Below are positions 8,261 to 15,456 of a DNA stretch of 51,218 bases, piece by piece. The DNA is taken from assembly GCA_012729395.1 (NCBI GenBank), contig JAAYDF010000283.1:1-51218 (forward strand), in the 5' to 3' direction. The notes below the pieces were generated by a model. That model searched no databases. It had not been told where the DNA came from and was given only the letters and a program-made list of their open reading frames with translations. The number at the start of each line of letters is the position of its first letter. Position 1 is the stretch's first letter. The translations under genes were made by a program, and so were the position numbers. The DNA is from Phycisphaerae bacterium. Lineage in GTDB: Bacteria; Planctomycetota; Phycisphaerae; UBA1845; PWPN01.

Positions 8261-10450
8261 TCATTCGGATGAGGGGGCTCCAGCGGCCTGCGAGCCCGCG
8301 CCCCGCTCCATGGTCGTCAGTTCACGGTTAGCGACCTCGCGAACGCACCGGGCCACAAAGCCTTCGAGTGGCTCTGTGCCGATGGTTCGCCCGGTTCGGT
8401 CGTTCACGTTCACCGTGCCGTCGGCCGCTTCCTTCTCCCCCACCACGAGGATGTAGGGAATACGCTGTTGCCGCGCGGCGTGCTTCTTCGGCCCGATCTT
8501 CTCCGCCGAGGTGTCCAACTCCACCCGCAAGCCCGCGGCTCGCAACCGATTACAGACTGCGGTCGCATGGGCGGCACTCTTCTCGCTGATCGAGGCCACA
8601 TACACCTGCACCGGGGCCAACCACAGCGGGAACGAGCCAGCAAAGTGCTCGATCAGTATACCCACAAACCGCTCCAGGCTGCCAAACGGCGCCCGGTGGA
8701 TCATCACCGGCCGGTGCGGGGTATTGTCCGAGCCGATGTAGCTCAGATCGAACCGCTCCGGCAGATTATAATCGACCTGAACGGTGCCTAACTGCCACTC
8801 CCGCTCGATGCAGTCCTTGACCACGAAGTCGATTTTCGGACCGTAGAACGCCGCCTCGCCGGTCTCCTCGGTGAAGCTCATCCCGCTTGCGCGGACCGCC
8901 TCACGGACCGCCTGCTCGGCCAGGGCCCAGTTTTCGTTGCTGCCGACGTACTTGTTGCTGGCCGGGTCACGCAGCCCAATCCGTACCCGATAATTGCCTA
9001 AGCTCAGCAGGTCCAAGACTTTGCGAGTGAGCTGCACGCAACCGGTGATCTCGGCCAGCAACTGGTCGGGCCGGCAGAAGATGTGGGCATCATCCTGCGT
9101 GAACCCGCGGACCCGGGTCATCCCGGACAGCTCGCCGCTTTGCTCGTAGCGGTAAACCGTGCCGAACTCGGCCAGCCGGATCGGCAGGTCGCGGTAGCTG
9201 TGCGGCTCGGACGCGAAAATCCGAATGTGGTGCGGGCAGTTCATCGGGCGGAGCAGGTAGCCGTCCGACACGTCGAGCCGGTTCTCGATCCGGCGAATAA
9301 CCGCGTCGCGACCGTGGGCTGCCGCCTCGGTCAGCTCCTTGTGGAACTCGGGATCAGCCTGGCGCAGGTCATCCATGCCGGGCAGCCGGTCGATCGTCAC
9401 CGGGCCGTCAGCGGACAGCTTGCGCAGCTCTTCCCAGAGCAGGTTGAACTGCTTGTCGGCCTCGTTCTCCCAGACCGGCGGGAACTGACTGTCCTTGTAG
9501 TAGGGGAAGTGCCCGCTGGTGCGGTAGAGACCAAGCTTGCCGATCTGCGGGGTGTAGACCATCTCGTATCCGCAGCGGACCAGCTCCTGCCTCAGGAAGC
9601 TTTCCAGCTCGTAGCGGACGCGGGCCCCCTTGGGTTTCCAGAGGATCAGCCCGCTACCGACCAGCGGGTCGATGGTGAACAGGCCGAGTTCCTGGCCGAT
9701 CCGGCGATGGTCGCGTTTGCGAGCCTCTTCGAGCTGCGTGAGGTAGTTCTTGAGGTCCTTGGGTGTTGGCCAGGCGGTGCCGTAGACGCGCTGGAGTTGT
9801 TTGTCGTTCTGGTCGCCGCGATAGTAGGCCCCGCTGACCTGCATGACCTTGAAGGCCCCGATGCGGCCGGTGCTGGGCACATGTGGCCCGCGGCAGAGAT
9901 CCTCGAAGTCCTCGCCCGGGCGGTTGCCGGTAACGTAGAAGCTCAATTCGCCGTCGGCCCGCTCGGCGTTGTCCACCTTGTAGCGGTTGCCCTCCTGGCG
10001 AAGCCGGGCCATGCCCTCGTCGCGCGAGACGCAATAGCGGGAGAACGGCCGGTCGGCCTTGACGATCTCCGCCATGCGGGCCTCAATGGCCGGAAAGTCG
10101 TCCGGCGTCAGCGGGCGGTCGAGGTCGATATCGTAGTAGAAACCGTTATCTACCGGCGGGCCGTAGACCAGCTTGGTCGAGGGGAAAAGCGAGCAGATGG
10201 CCTCGGCCATGACGTGGGCGGCACTGTGGCGCATCACGTACAAGCTGTCGGGGTGATCCGCTTTGGGCGTGAGGATCTCGATTCGGCAATCGCGGTCGAT
10301 AGGCCGGCCGAGGTCCACGATCTCATCATCGATCTTGCCGGCGATGGCTGCCTGAGCGAGACGCGGCCCGATGCGTTGGGCGACGTCGGCGACGGTCGAG
10401 CCGGCCGGCATTTCGAGAACGTTGCTGTCAGGAAGGGTTACGCGGGGCAT
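8261..10450 (-). CDS. thrS: Threonyl-tRNA synthetase
   Basis: Charges tRNA-Thr. The 729-residue product has a TGS domain (about 1-62), an editing domain with HSAAH (75-79), a class II core with RPMNCPHH (zinc Cys about 405), the AAFYGPKIDF segment and a C-terminal anticodon-binding domain. It is nearly 90 residues longer than the usual 640. Most of the excess is an insertion at about residues 325-395, between the YYKDSQF strand and the PMNC motif, rich in charged residues. The glycine of the common PMNCPGH is replaced by histidine. Start: ATG at 10450 begins the TGS strand; ATG at 10465 is possible. The next gene downstream is infC. A promoter and leader hairpin lie upstream. Confidence 0.96.
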   Translation of the reverse strand: MPRVTLPDSNVLEMPAGSTVADVAQRIGPRLAQAAIAGKIDDEIVDLGRPIDRDCRIEILTPKADHPDSLYVMRHSAAHVMAEAICSLFPSTKLVYGPPVDNGFYYDIDLDRPLTPDDFPAIEARMAEIVKADRPFSRYCVSRDEGMARLRQEGNRYKVDNAERADGELSFYVTGNRPGEDFEDLCRGPHVPSTGRIGAFKVMQVSGAYYRGDQNDKQLQRVYGTAWPTPKDLKNYLTQLEEARKRDHRRIGQELGLFTIDPLVGSGLILWKPKGARVRYELESFLRQELVRCGYEMVYTPQIGKLGLYRTSGHFPYYKDSQFPPVWENEADKQFNLLWEELRKLSADGPVTIDRLPGMDDLRQADPEFHKELTEAAAHGRDAVIRRIENRLDVSDGYLLRPMNCPHHIRIFASEPHSYRDLPIRLAEFGTVYRYEQSGELSGMTRVRGFTQDDAHIFCRPDQLLAEITGCVQLTRKVLDLLSLGNYRVRIGLRDPASNKYVGSNENWALAEQAVREAVRASGMSFTEETGEAAFYGPKIDFVVKDCIEREWQLGTVQVDYNLPERFDLSYIGSDNTPHRPVMIHRAPFGSLERFVGILIEHFAGSFPLWLAPVQVYVASISEKSAAHATAVCNRLRAAGLRVELDTSAEKIGPKKHAARQQRIPYILVVGEKEAADGTVNVNDRTGRTIGTEPLEGFVARCVREVANRELTTMERGAGSQAAGAPSSE

Positions 10451-10508
10451 CTCAACTGAAACCATCCTTACAAAAAGAATCGGCACCGGACTCACGTCAC
10501 GCATGGCG

Positions 10509-10539
10509 GACACATCGCTGATGAGCTCGGCGATGTGTC
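10509..10539 (-). promoter_or_regulatory. Perfect hairpin in the thrS leader
   Basis: gacacatcgc (10509-10518) and gcgatgtgtc (10530-10539) form a perfect 10-bp stem with an 11-nt loop, about 60-90 nt before the thrS start and within the predicted leader. In enterobacteria ThrRS represses its own mRNA through tRNA-like hairpins. Here the loop shows no Thr anticodon mimic, so a regulatory role is only inference. Confidence 0.45.
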
Positions 10540-10699
10540 ATCTCAAGCCGTCGTGCGCGTCGTGAGTGCGATGCCGATCAAGATTCTGCCCTTACTTGCG
10601 CTTTGGCGCAGAGCATACGCCACCTGGGCGGCCGGTCGAACCCTGAAACCCGGAACTTGCGGCCGAATGACTACTTACCCTGGTGACCTGTCCACCATC

Positions 10700-10729
10700 A
10701 GCATAGAGCACAGGGCACCATCGGGTCAA
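10700..10729 (-). promoter_or_regulatory. Probable thrS-infC promoter
   Basis: Read on the minus strand, TTGACC (10729-10724) and TATGCT (10705-10700) are 18 bp apart. The start near 10693 would give a leader of about 243 nt holding the hairpin at 10509-10539. The remaining part of the 10451-10814 gap shows no gene. Confidence 0.5.
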
Positions 10730-10814
10730 GAGGGGGGTCGCATCTTGCGGCGGGAGATGATACCGTCCAGGCAAGGCCGGCGGGCGGCCGGGGACCTATC
10801 GAGGAGAGGCCATC

Positions 10815-11303
10815 ATGGCGGTCAGGCGATCCGCAGACACAGGGCGTGGGGGGACCGGAGGGGTCCGCATGATCGACGTGGGGGGTAAACGCTCGACGCG
10901 TCGGGAGGCGACGGCCAGTGCGCGGGTGGTCATCGGGGCGGATGCCCTGCGGCGGCTGCAGGCCGGCCGGATCCCCAAGGGGGACGTGCTCACCGTCGCC
11001 CGGGTGGCCGGTATCGCCGCCGCCAAGCGCACCGCCGACCTCCTGCCGCTGTGTCATCCGCTGCCGATCAGTATGGTCGAGGTGGATGCGGTGCCTGAAC
11101 CGCCCGAGGCCGTGGCCATCCTGGCCCGGGTGCGTGTGCAGGCCCGGACCGGCGTGGAGATGGAGGCCCTGACCGCGGCGGCTGTGGCTGCCCTGACGGT
11201 CTACGATATGTGCAAGTCAGTCAGTCGGGCAGCGGAGATCACCCACGTCCGGCTGGAGAGCAAGAGCGGCGGTCGGTCGGGGAATCTCGTCGCGAAGAGG
11301 TGA
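10815..11303 (+). CDS. moaC: Cyclic pyranopterin monophosphate synthase MoaC
   Basis: Acts with MoaA in the first stage of molybdenum-cofactor synthesis, converting the MoaA product to cyclic pyranopterin monophosphate. The 162-residue product has MIDVGGKRSTRREA, the LLPLCHPLPIS motif, TGVEMEALTAAAVAALTVYDMCKS and KSGGRSG, all typical. GAGGAGAGG ends 5 nt before the ATG at 10815. The first 18 residues precede the conserved start and may be extra. No other moa or mob genes are near. It is divergent from thrS and followed 61 bp later by the DUF971 gene on the same strand. Confidence 0.95.
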   Translation: MAVRRSADTGRGGTGGVRMIDVGGKRSTRREATASARVVIGADALRRLQAGRIPKGDVLTVARVAGIAAAKRTADLLPLCHPLPISMVEVDAVPEPPEAVAILARVRVQARTGVEMEALTAAAVAALTVYDMCKSVSRAAEITHVRLESKSGGRSGNLVAKR

Positions 11304-11364
11304 ACCGGTCGGCGGTTTGACCGCGGATCGTCGTGTTCTTCTGTGGATCGAGCCGGGGTTCTGT

Positions 11365-11733
11365 ATGTCCGAGCAGAGGTCTGATGATGTAGCGTTGACC
11401 GCGGAGCAATGCCGGCCGACGGGGTTGGATATCGAGATGGCCCGGCAGGTGCTGCGGATCACCTGGGCCGATGGGGTGACCCACGACTACCCCGCGGCGT
11501 TTCTGCGTCGCCACTGTCCCTGTGCCGCTTGCCGAACGGAGTATGAGGAGCAGTCACGGACGCTTTTGCCGGTGCTATCACCTTCACAGACCACGCCGGT
11601 GATGGTGACCGGCGGGCATCTCGTCGGCAACTACGCGCTGCAACTGGAGTGGAGCGACGGGCACGCCACGGGGATTTACGATTTCAGGCTGTTGCGCCGT
11701 CTGGCGGCGGATCTCCCGCGGACAGGCGGTTGA
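11365..11733 (+). CDS. DUF971 / GBBH-like N-terminal domain protein
   Basis: A 122-residue protein with the DUF971 pattern: ITWADGVTHDYPAAFLRRH, the cysteine cluster CPCAAC with TEYE after it, and a closing LQLEWSDGHATGIYDFRLLR. The family is known as the N-terminal domain of gamma-butyrobetaine hydroxylases, and as stand-alone or Mrp-fused proteins thought to bind zinc or serve Fe-S chemistry; its exact role is unsettled. A TTG at 11317 would extend it by 16 residues, but the ATG at 11365 is nearer the domain. Same strand as moaC, 61 bp apart, so possibly co-transcribed. Confidence 0.85.
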   Translation: MSEQRSDDVALTAEQCRPTGLDIEMARQVLRITWADGVTHDYPAAFLRRHCPCAACRTEYEEQSRTLLPVLSPSQTTPVMVTGGHLVGNYALQLEWSDGHATGIYDFRLLRRLAADLPRTGG

Positions 11734-11753
11734 CTCAGGATCGCGGGCGGGAC

Positions 11754-11796
11754 CCGTGGACTTGCGTCCACGGCTCGCGATTGCGTCCACGGCTCG
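11754..11796. repeat. GNRA-type hairpin plus direct half-repeat
   Basis: CCGTGGAC-TTGC-GTCCACGG (11754-11773) is a perfect 8-bp hairpin. Read on the minus strand its loop is GCAA, and it equals the hairpin at 5800 except for one compensatory pair. The 16-mer ttgcgtccacggctcg (11762-11777) is repeated at 11781-11796. It separates two convergent genes and could end either transcript. Confidence 0.7.
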
Positions 11797-11805
11797 GAGC
11801 GTGGC

Positions 11806-12297
11806 TTACTGGTCGGTCACGAATTCGCCGTTGACCTCGACGCGGGTGAAGAAATCGCCGCCAATGTCATACTCATCGATGAAGATGAAGCTGATCGTAT
11901 CACCGCAAAGGTAATCGTGCTCGTACCATACCCACGGTCCGTTGTCGCTCTCGTACCCTTCCGTGTCGGACAACAGCATGATGGCGTAGTCTGAGGCGAT
12001 GGTGCCGGCGTCGGCGCAGTAGAAGGTGTAGGTCGCTACCTCGCCCGGAGCCAGCGGCGGATCCACAACCACCCAGTTGGCTTCCTGGATGAGATCCTCG
12101 TAGACGGTCAGATCCGCGCGGGGATCGACGAACAGCCGCGGCTCGATCGGATACTCGGTCTCGTTCACCAACTCGATGTCGACCGTGTTCATCACCGGAA
12201 ACGGCACCCACGTGCAGTCGGCCCCCATGACGGCGACCGCGGTGACGGTGCAAAGCAACCACCCGGCGATACGAAGCATGGTCTTTTGTGTACGCAT
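11806..12297 (-). CDS. Hypothetical exported protein
   Basis: A 163-residue protein with a clear export signal (basic MRTQKTMLR, then the hydrophobic IAGWLLCTVTAVAVMG). A cysteine follows (GADC) but the lipobox is not canonical, so lipid anchoring is uncertain. The mature part is acidic, rich in aromatic and aspartate residues, and contains the segments NTVDIELVNETEYPIEPRLF and GEVATYTFYCADAGT, which would suit a small beta-sandwich. GGAGG lies 6 nt before the ATG at 12297, so the start is secure. No family was recognised; it is convergent with the DUF971 gene. Confidence 0.75.
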   Translation of the reverse strand: MRTQKTMLRIAGWLLCTVTAVAVMGADCTWVPFPVMNTVDIELVNETEYPIEPRLFVDPRADLTVYEDLIQEANWVVVDPPLAPGEVATYTFYCADAGTIASDYAIMLLSDTEGYESDNGPWVWYEHDYLCGDTISFIFIDEYDIGGDFFTRVEVNGEFVTDQ

Positions 12298-12447
12298 AGC
12301 AAGCCTCCGGAATGTGGACGAGGGGAGATCTTCAAAGGTTCCTTACGCGGCACCTCTTATGGTACGCGTGTTCGAGGGTGATGGCAACCCGCCGGGCCAT
12401 CCTGCGGTAGGTCCGCGAAAGCAGCGGCGGAGAGAGCGACTTGCCAA

Positions 12448-12570
12448 GGACCGAGTCAACTTGTTGATGGACGGGTCCAGACGTCGACAGCAACAAGTTG
12501 CCCTGGCCCTGGCGAAGAACAGGCCGGTCGGCACAACCTGTCCGCTGAGGCGGAGGGGGCGACCGCTACG
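12448..12570 (+). repeat. Dispersed repeat copy B and hairpin-repeat fragment
   Basis: This carries ggaccgagtcaacttg (12448-12463), shared exactly with copies at 7523 and 30040. It also holds a perfect inverted pair, CAACTTGTTG (12457-12466) and CAACAAGTTG (12491-12500). At 12555-12570 lies gggggcgaccgctacg, identical to 1613-1628. So two repeat families meet in this gap (12298-12587), and no gene was seen in it. Confidence 0.65.
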
Positions 12571-12587
12571 ATGAGTCGGGAATCGTT

Positions 12588-14597
12588 CTAGCGCTCCGGT
12601 TCGAGTGGGATGGGAGCGTCGAGGTCGCTGGGGCGGTTATCCGCGGCGGCAGGGGGGGCCGCGGCTTCGGGCACCTGCTGCTCGCGGGCTCGCAGACTGA
12701 CCCGGTCGGCCTGTGGGCTCGGGGGCAGCGGCAGCCACAGGCAGCGCATGAGCAGGGCCAGCGGTAGTACGCGTCCGAGCAGCATGGCCAGCATGACCGC
12801 CACCCGGCCATGCACGGAGAGCTGCTGCGTCAGCCCTGTGGAGAGCCCCACATTGCAGGTAGCGCTGACTGCCTCGAACAGGCAGACCAGCGGCGAACCG
12901 GTCTCACGGTAGATCAGCACGAGGGCGCACAGGGCGGCCAGGCCGCACAGCGTCACTGCGATCGCCGCCGCGAGGATCATGCCCTGCTGCCTGCCGATCT
13001 GCCGAGGCGAGAGCTCCCCGGCACGCAGCGTGCGGCCCGGCGAAACGAGAGCGGATAACAACAACAGCAGCATGGCGATTCTCAGACCGCCGGCCGTCCC
13101 GCCCACACCGCCGCCGATCAGCATGCCGAGCATCATCACCGTGCGCGTCGCCGGCGAGAGCGAGGCCTCGTCGATGCGCACGGTCCACATCCCGCCGCCG
13201 CCCGTCGAGGTCGCCAGGAACGCGGACGCCAGCCATTGCTGGGCCGGGGGCATACTTGCCAATCGCTGGGCCTCCGCCCGCTGTGTGGTTTCCGGCGAGT
13301 GCCGGGTTGCAGTCACCGGGGCGGTGGTTGGCAGCATGAGTCGGCCGGGCGTATCTTCGCGTGGGAAGCGAAGCTGATACGCGGTGGAGTTCTCGATGAA
13401 GCGGATCGTGAGTGTGCCGACGGTCAGCAGTCCGCCGGCCGCCAGCAGGGTGTAGACCGTGTGCCGCGAGAGGTAGCCGATGCCCAGCCCGCGATAGCGG
13501 GTGCCGCGGCGAGCCAGGTCGTACAGCACCGGTCCGCCCAGGCCGCCGAGGATCATCAGCGGTAAGATGGCCGCGTAAACCGCGTGAGCCCCGCCGTGGG
13601 GAATGAGGCTGTCGGGGGTAAGGGTCAGGCCGGCGTTGCAGAAGGCGCTGACCGCGTAGAACGCGGCTGGGAAGAGTCGCTCCCACGACCATGCGGACGC
13701 GTCGCCATCGGTGCCGGCTCCCGGCGAGATCAACAAAGCCGCCCCGATGATCTCGAGCACCAAGGCGATGGTGACGGCGAAGATCACCAATCGCCGCATG
13801 CCACGCGGCGAAGTGTCGTCGTCGATACCTTCCCAACCCACCAGATTCCGCAATCGCCAGCCGGCACAGGTGCCGATCACCAGTGCCGCCAACCCACCGA
13901 TCTGCATGAGTACCAAGATGGCGATCTGGCCTGGCCGGTCGAACTCGGCGCCGATGTCCTGCCGTGTGAGGGCCGTCCCGGTGAGGGCGGCGACGGCGGT
14001 GAAGGTGCAGTCGAGGGTGTGCACGGCCAGCTTGTAGGCCGGGTAGGCACTGTCCCACTCCGCGGGGTGAGCGTCCTTATTGCCCCAGCAGACCGGTAGC
14101 GAAAGAATCGCGCCACCGAGGATGCACGCCCCGATGGCCGCGAGCAGCAATCGCGTCCCCGCGTGCGACGGTCGGCCGATCGCCCCGCCGTGGATCAGGA
14201 AGCGCAAGCCATTGCTCACGCAGGCGGCGCCGGCGGTCAGCAGGCAGTAACCGGCCCCCAGCTTGAGAATGAGCGGCTCGCGCGTGTGATCGAGTGCCCA
14301 CCAGGTTCCCGCCGCTGCCAGGAGCAGGAAATCAGGCCACCAGCGTTTGAATCGCTTCGCCGAGCCGGCCAGCGGCACGAACATCAGCAATCGGCTCAGG
14401 GCGAATGTGCCCAGCGAGAACGCCAGGAGCAGGCGGATATGCTCGTCGCTGACCGGCGGCTCTTCGAAGCCCAGGACCAGCCCCAGCCCGATCGTGCCGC
14501 TCAATGCCGACAGCCACCAACTGCATCGGCTGGCAGGCGGCGTGCGCGAGAGTCTAAGCTGTGTGTTCACGGCTTGTTGCTTCTCCCGAGGCGACAT
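12588..14597 (-). CDS. TrkH-family potassium uptake protein
   Basis: A large inner-membrane protein (669 residues, about 12 hydrophobic segments) of the Trk/Ktr/HKT K+ transporter superfamily. The four pore-loop repeats can be followed: FTAVAALTGTALT, YAVSAFCNAGLTLTPDSL, ATSTGGGGMWTV and FEAVSATCNVGLSTGLT, with GGGVGGTAGGLR before the last membrane pair. A linker of about 70 residues sits before the third loop, and a proline-rich cytosolic tail closes the protein. Some pore residues depart from the usual pattern. No trkA or ktrA partner is in the window. ATG at 14597 chosen over TTG at 14612; neither has a strong ribosome site. Confidence 0.85.
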   Translation of the reverse strand: MSPREKQQAVNTQLRLSRTPPASRCSWWLSALSGTIGLGLVLGFEEPPVSDEHIRLLLAFSLGTFALSRLLMFVPLAGSAKRFKRWWPDFLLLAAAGTWWALDHTREPLILKLGAGYCLLTAGAACVSNGLRFLIHGGAIGRPSHAGTRLLLAAIGACILGGAILSLPVCWGNKDAHPAEWDSAYPAYKLAVHTLDCTFTAVAALTGTALTRQDIGAEFDRPGQIAILVLMQIGGLAALVIGTCAGWRLRNLVGWEGIDDDTSPRGMRRLVIFAVTIALVLEIIGAALLISPGAGTDGDASAWSWERLFPAAFYAVSAFCNAGLTLTPDSLIPHGGAHAVYAAILPLMILGGLGGPVLYDLARRGTRYRGLGIGYLSRHTVYTLLAAGGLLTVGTLTIRFIENSTAYQLRFPREDTPGRLMLPTTAPVTATRHSPETTQRAEAQRLASMPPAQQWLASAFLATSTGGGGMWTVRIDEASLSPATRTVMMLGMLIGGGVGGTAGGLRIAMLLLLLSALVSPGRTLRAGELSPRQIGRQQGMILAAAIAVTLCGLAALCALVLIYRETGSPLVCLFEAVSATCNVGLSTGLTQQLSVHGRVAVMLAMLLGRVLPLALLMRCLWLPLPPSPQADRVSLRAREQQVPEAAAPPAAADNRPSDLDAPIPLEPER

Positions 14598-14717
14598 TCG
14601 GCCGCGATCCAAGCGTCCAACTCAGCCGGCCGCTTCCTCACGGTCGCCCCCCCGTAGCCTGCCCGACGGGCATCGCAAACCCGGCATGGCCGAAAAACGC
14701 GGCCCCTCGCTGGCGTC

Positions 14718-15107
14718 CTACTTCTTTCCGTAGACGGCCGCCGGGTCAAACAGTTTCTCCGCCACGATCGACCATTGTCCTGTGCCCGGGTCCAGCCGCC
14801 GGTAGAAGCAGTTTCGGTAGCCCTCGTGGCATGCCGCCCCGTGCTGCTTGGCCTTGATCAGCAGCGTGTCCTTGTCGCAGTCGATCAGGATCTCCTGGAT
14901 GTCCTGCGTATGCCCGCTGGACTCGCCCTTCATCCAATACTTCTGCCGCGACCGCGACCAGAAGTGCGTCTTGCCGGTGCGGATCGAGTCCGCCAGGCTG
15001 TTCTTGTTCATGTAGGCCATCATCAGGACCTCACCCGTATCGGCATCCTGCACGATGGCCGGGATGAGCCCGTTGGCGTCATATTTCAGGTCTTCGATTC
15101 CCTGCAT
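14718..15107 (-). CDS. hisI: Phosphoribosyl-AMP cyclohydrolase HisI
   Basis: Opens the purine ring of phosphoribosyl-AMP in histidine synthesis. The 129-residue product has the family's [20 protein letters not shown], the [19 protein letters not shown] block, SGHTQDI and the zinc-binding [11 protein letters not shown] near the C-terminus. No HisE domain is fused. GAGGGG lies about 4 nt before the ATG at 15107; an upstream frame extension would fall in the AATCTC repeat tract and is rejected. It stands alone among repeats, with no other his gene nearby. Confidence 0.95.
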   Translation of the reverse strand: MQGIEDLKYDANGLIPAIVQDADTGEVLMMAYMNKNSLADSIRTGKTHFWSRSRQKYWMKGESSGHTQDIQEILIDCDKDTLLIKAKQHGAACHEGYRNCFYRRLDPGTGQWSIVAEKLFDPAAVYGKK

Positions 15108-15114
15108 AGAACCC

Positions 15115-15225
15115 CTCAAATCCCGAATCTCAGATCTCAAATCCCAAATCTCAAATCCCGAATCTGAGATCCCGGATTCCGAATCTGAAATCTCAGATTC
15201 CGAATCTCAAATCCCGAACCGTCAC
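15115..15225. repeat. Degenerate AATCTCAAATCCC tandem tract
   Basis: About 110 bp is built from short units such as aatctcaaatcccg and aatctgagatcc, with changing spacing. It contains AATCTGAGAT and its complement ATCTCAGATT about 20 nt apart. A second short tract of cacacaggca units follows at about 15240-15285. The unit is too short and irregular for a CRISPR array. It fills part of the hisI-recG gap (15108-15456). Confidence 0.8.
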
Positions 15226-15325
15226 CATTCACGAGTCAAGGCACACAGGCACACAGGCACAAAGCCACACAGGCACAGAGAGCACAGCCCGGCGAAGCTC
15301 GCTTCCAGCCGCCCCATCTGTATTT

Positions 15326-15345
15326 ATCTGTGGGCACTTCTTCCT
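15326..15345. repeat. Copy of the 47.8-kb repeat arm
   Basis: The 20-mer atctgtgggcacttcttcct is the exact reverse complement of 47879-47898, which is part of the 24-bp inverted repeat beside tatD. The flanking bases (catctgta...) also resemble that element in degenerate form. Confidence 0.65.
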
Positions 15346-15456
15346 TCTACCCACGGATCACGTTGGCAAACGACGGATGGGCTGAGCAACCACCGTCTCA
15401 GGCTCTTGCGCTCTTGCTTCTCGCAGCTCACTTCTCAGCATCCGCTCTCCACTTTA

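Noticed and set aside
9083-10459. Long open frame on the + strand (458 codons)
   Set aside because: It is antisense to thrS and shows no domain or ribosome site.
15115-15225. CRISPR or iteron array
   Set aside because: Units are short, irregular and of low complexity.
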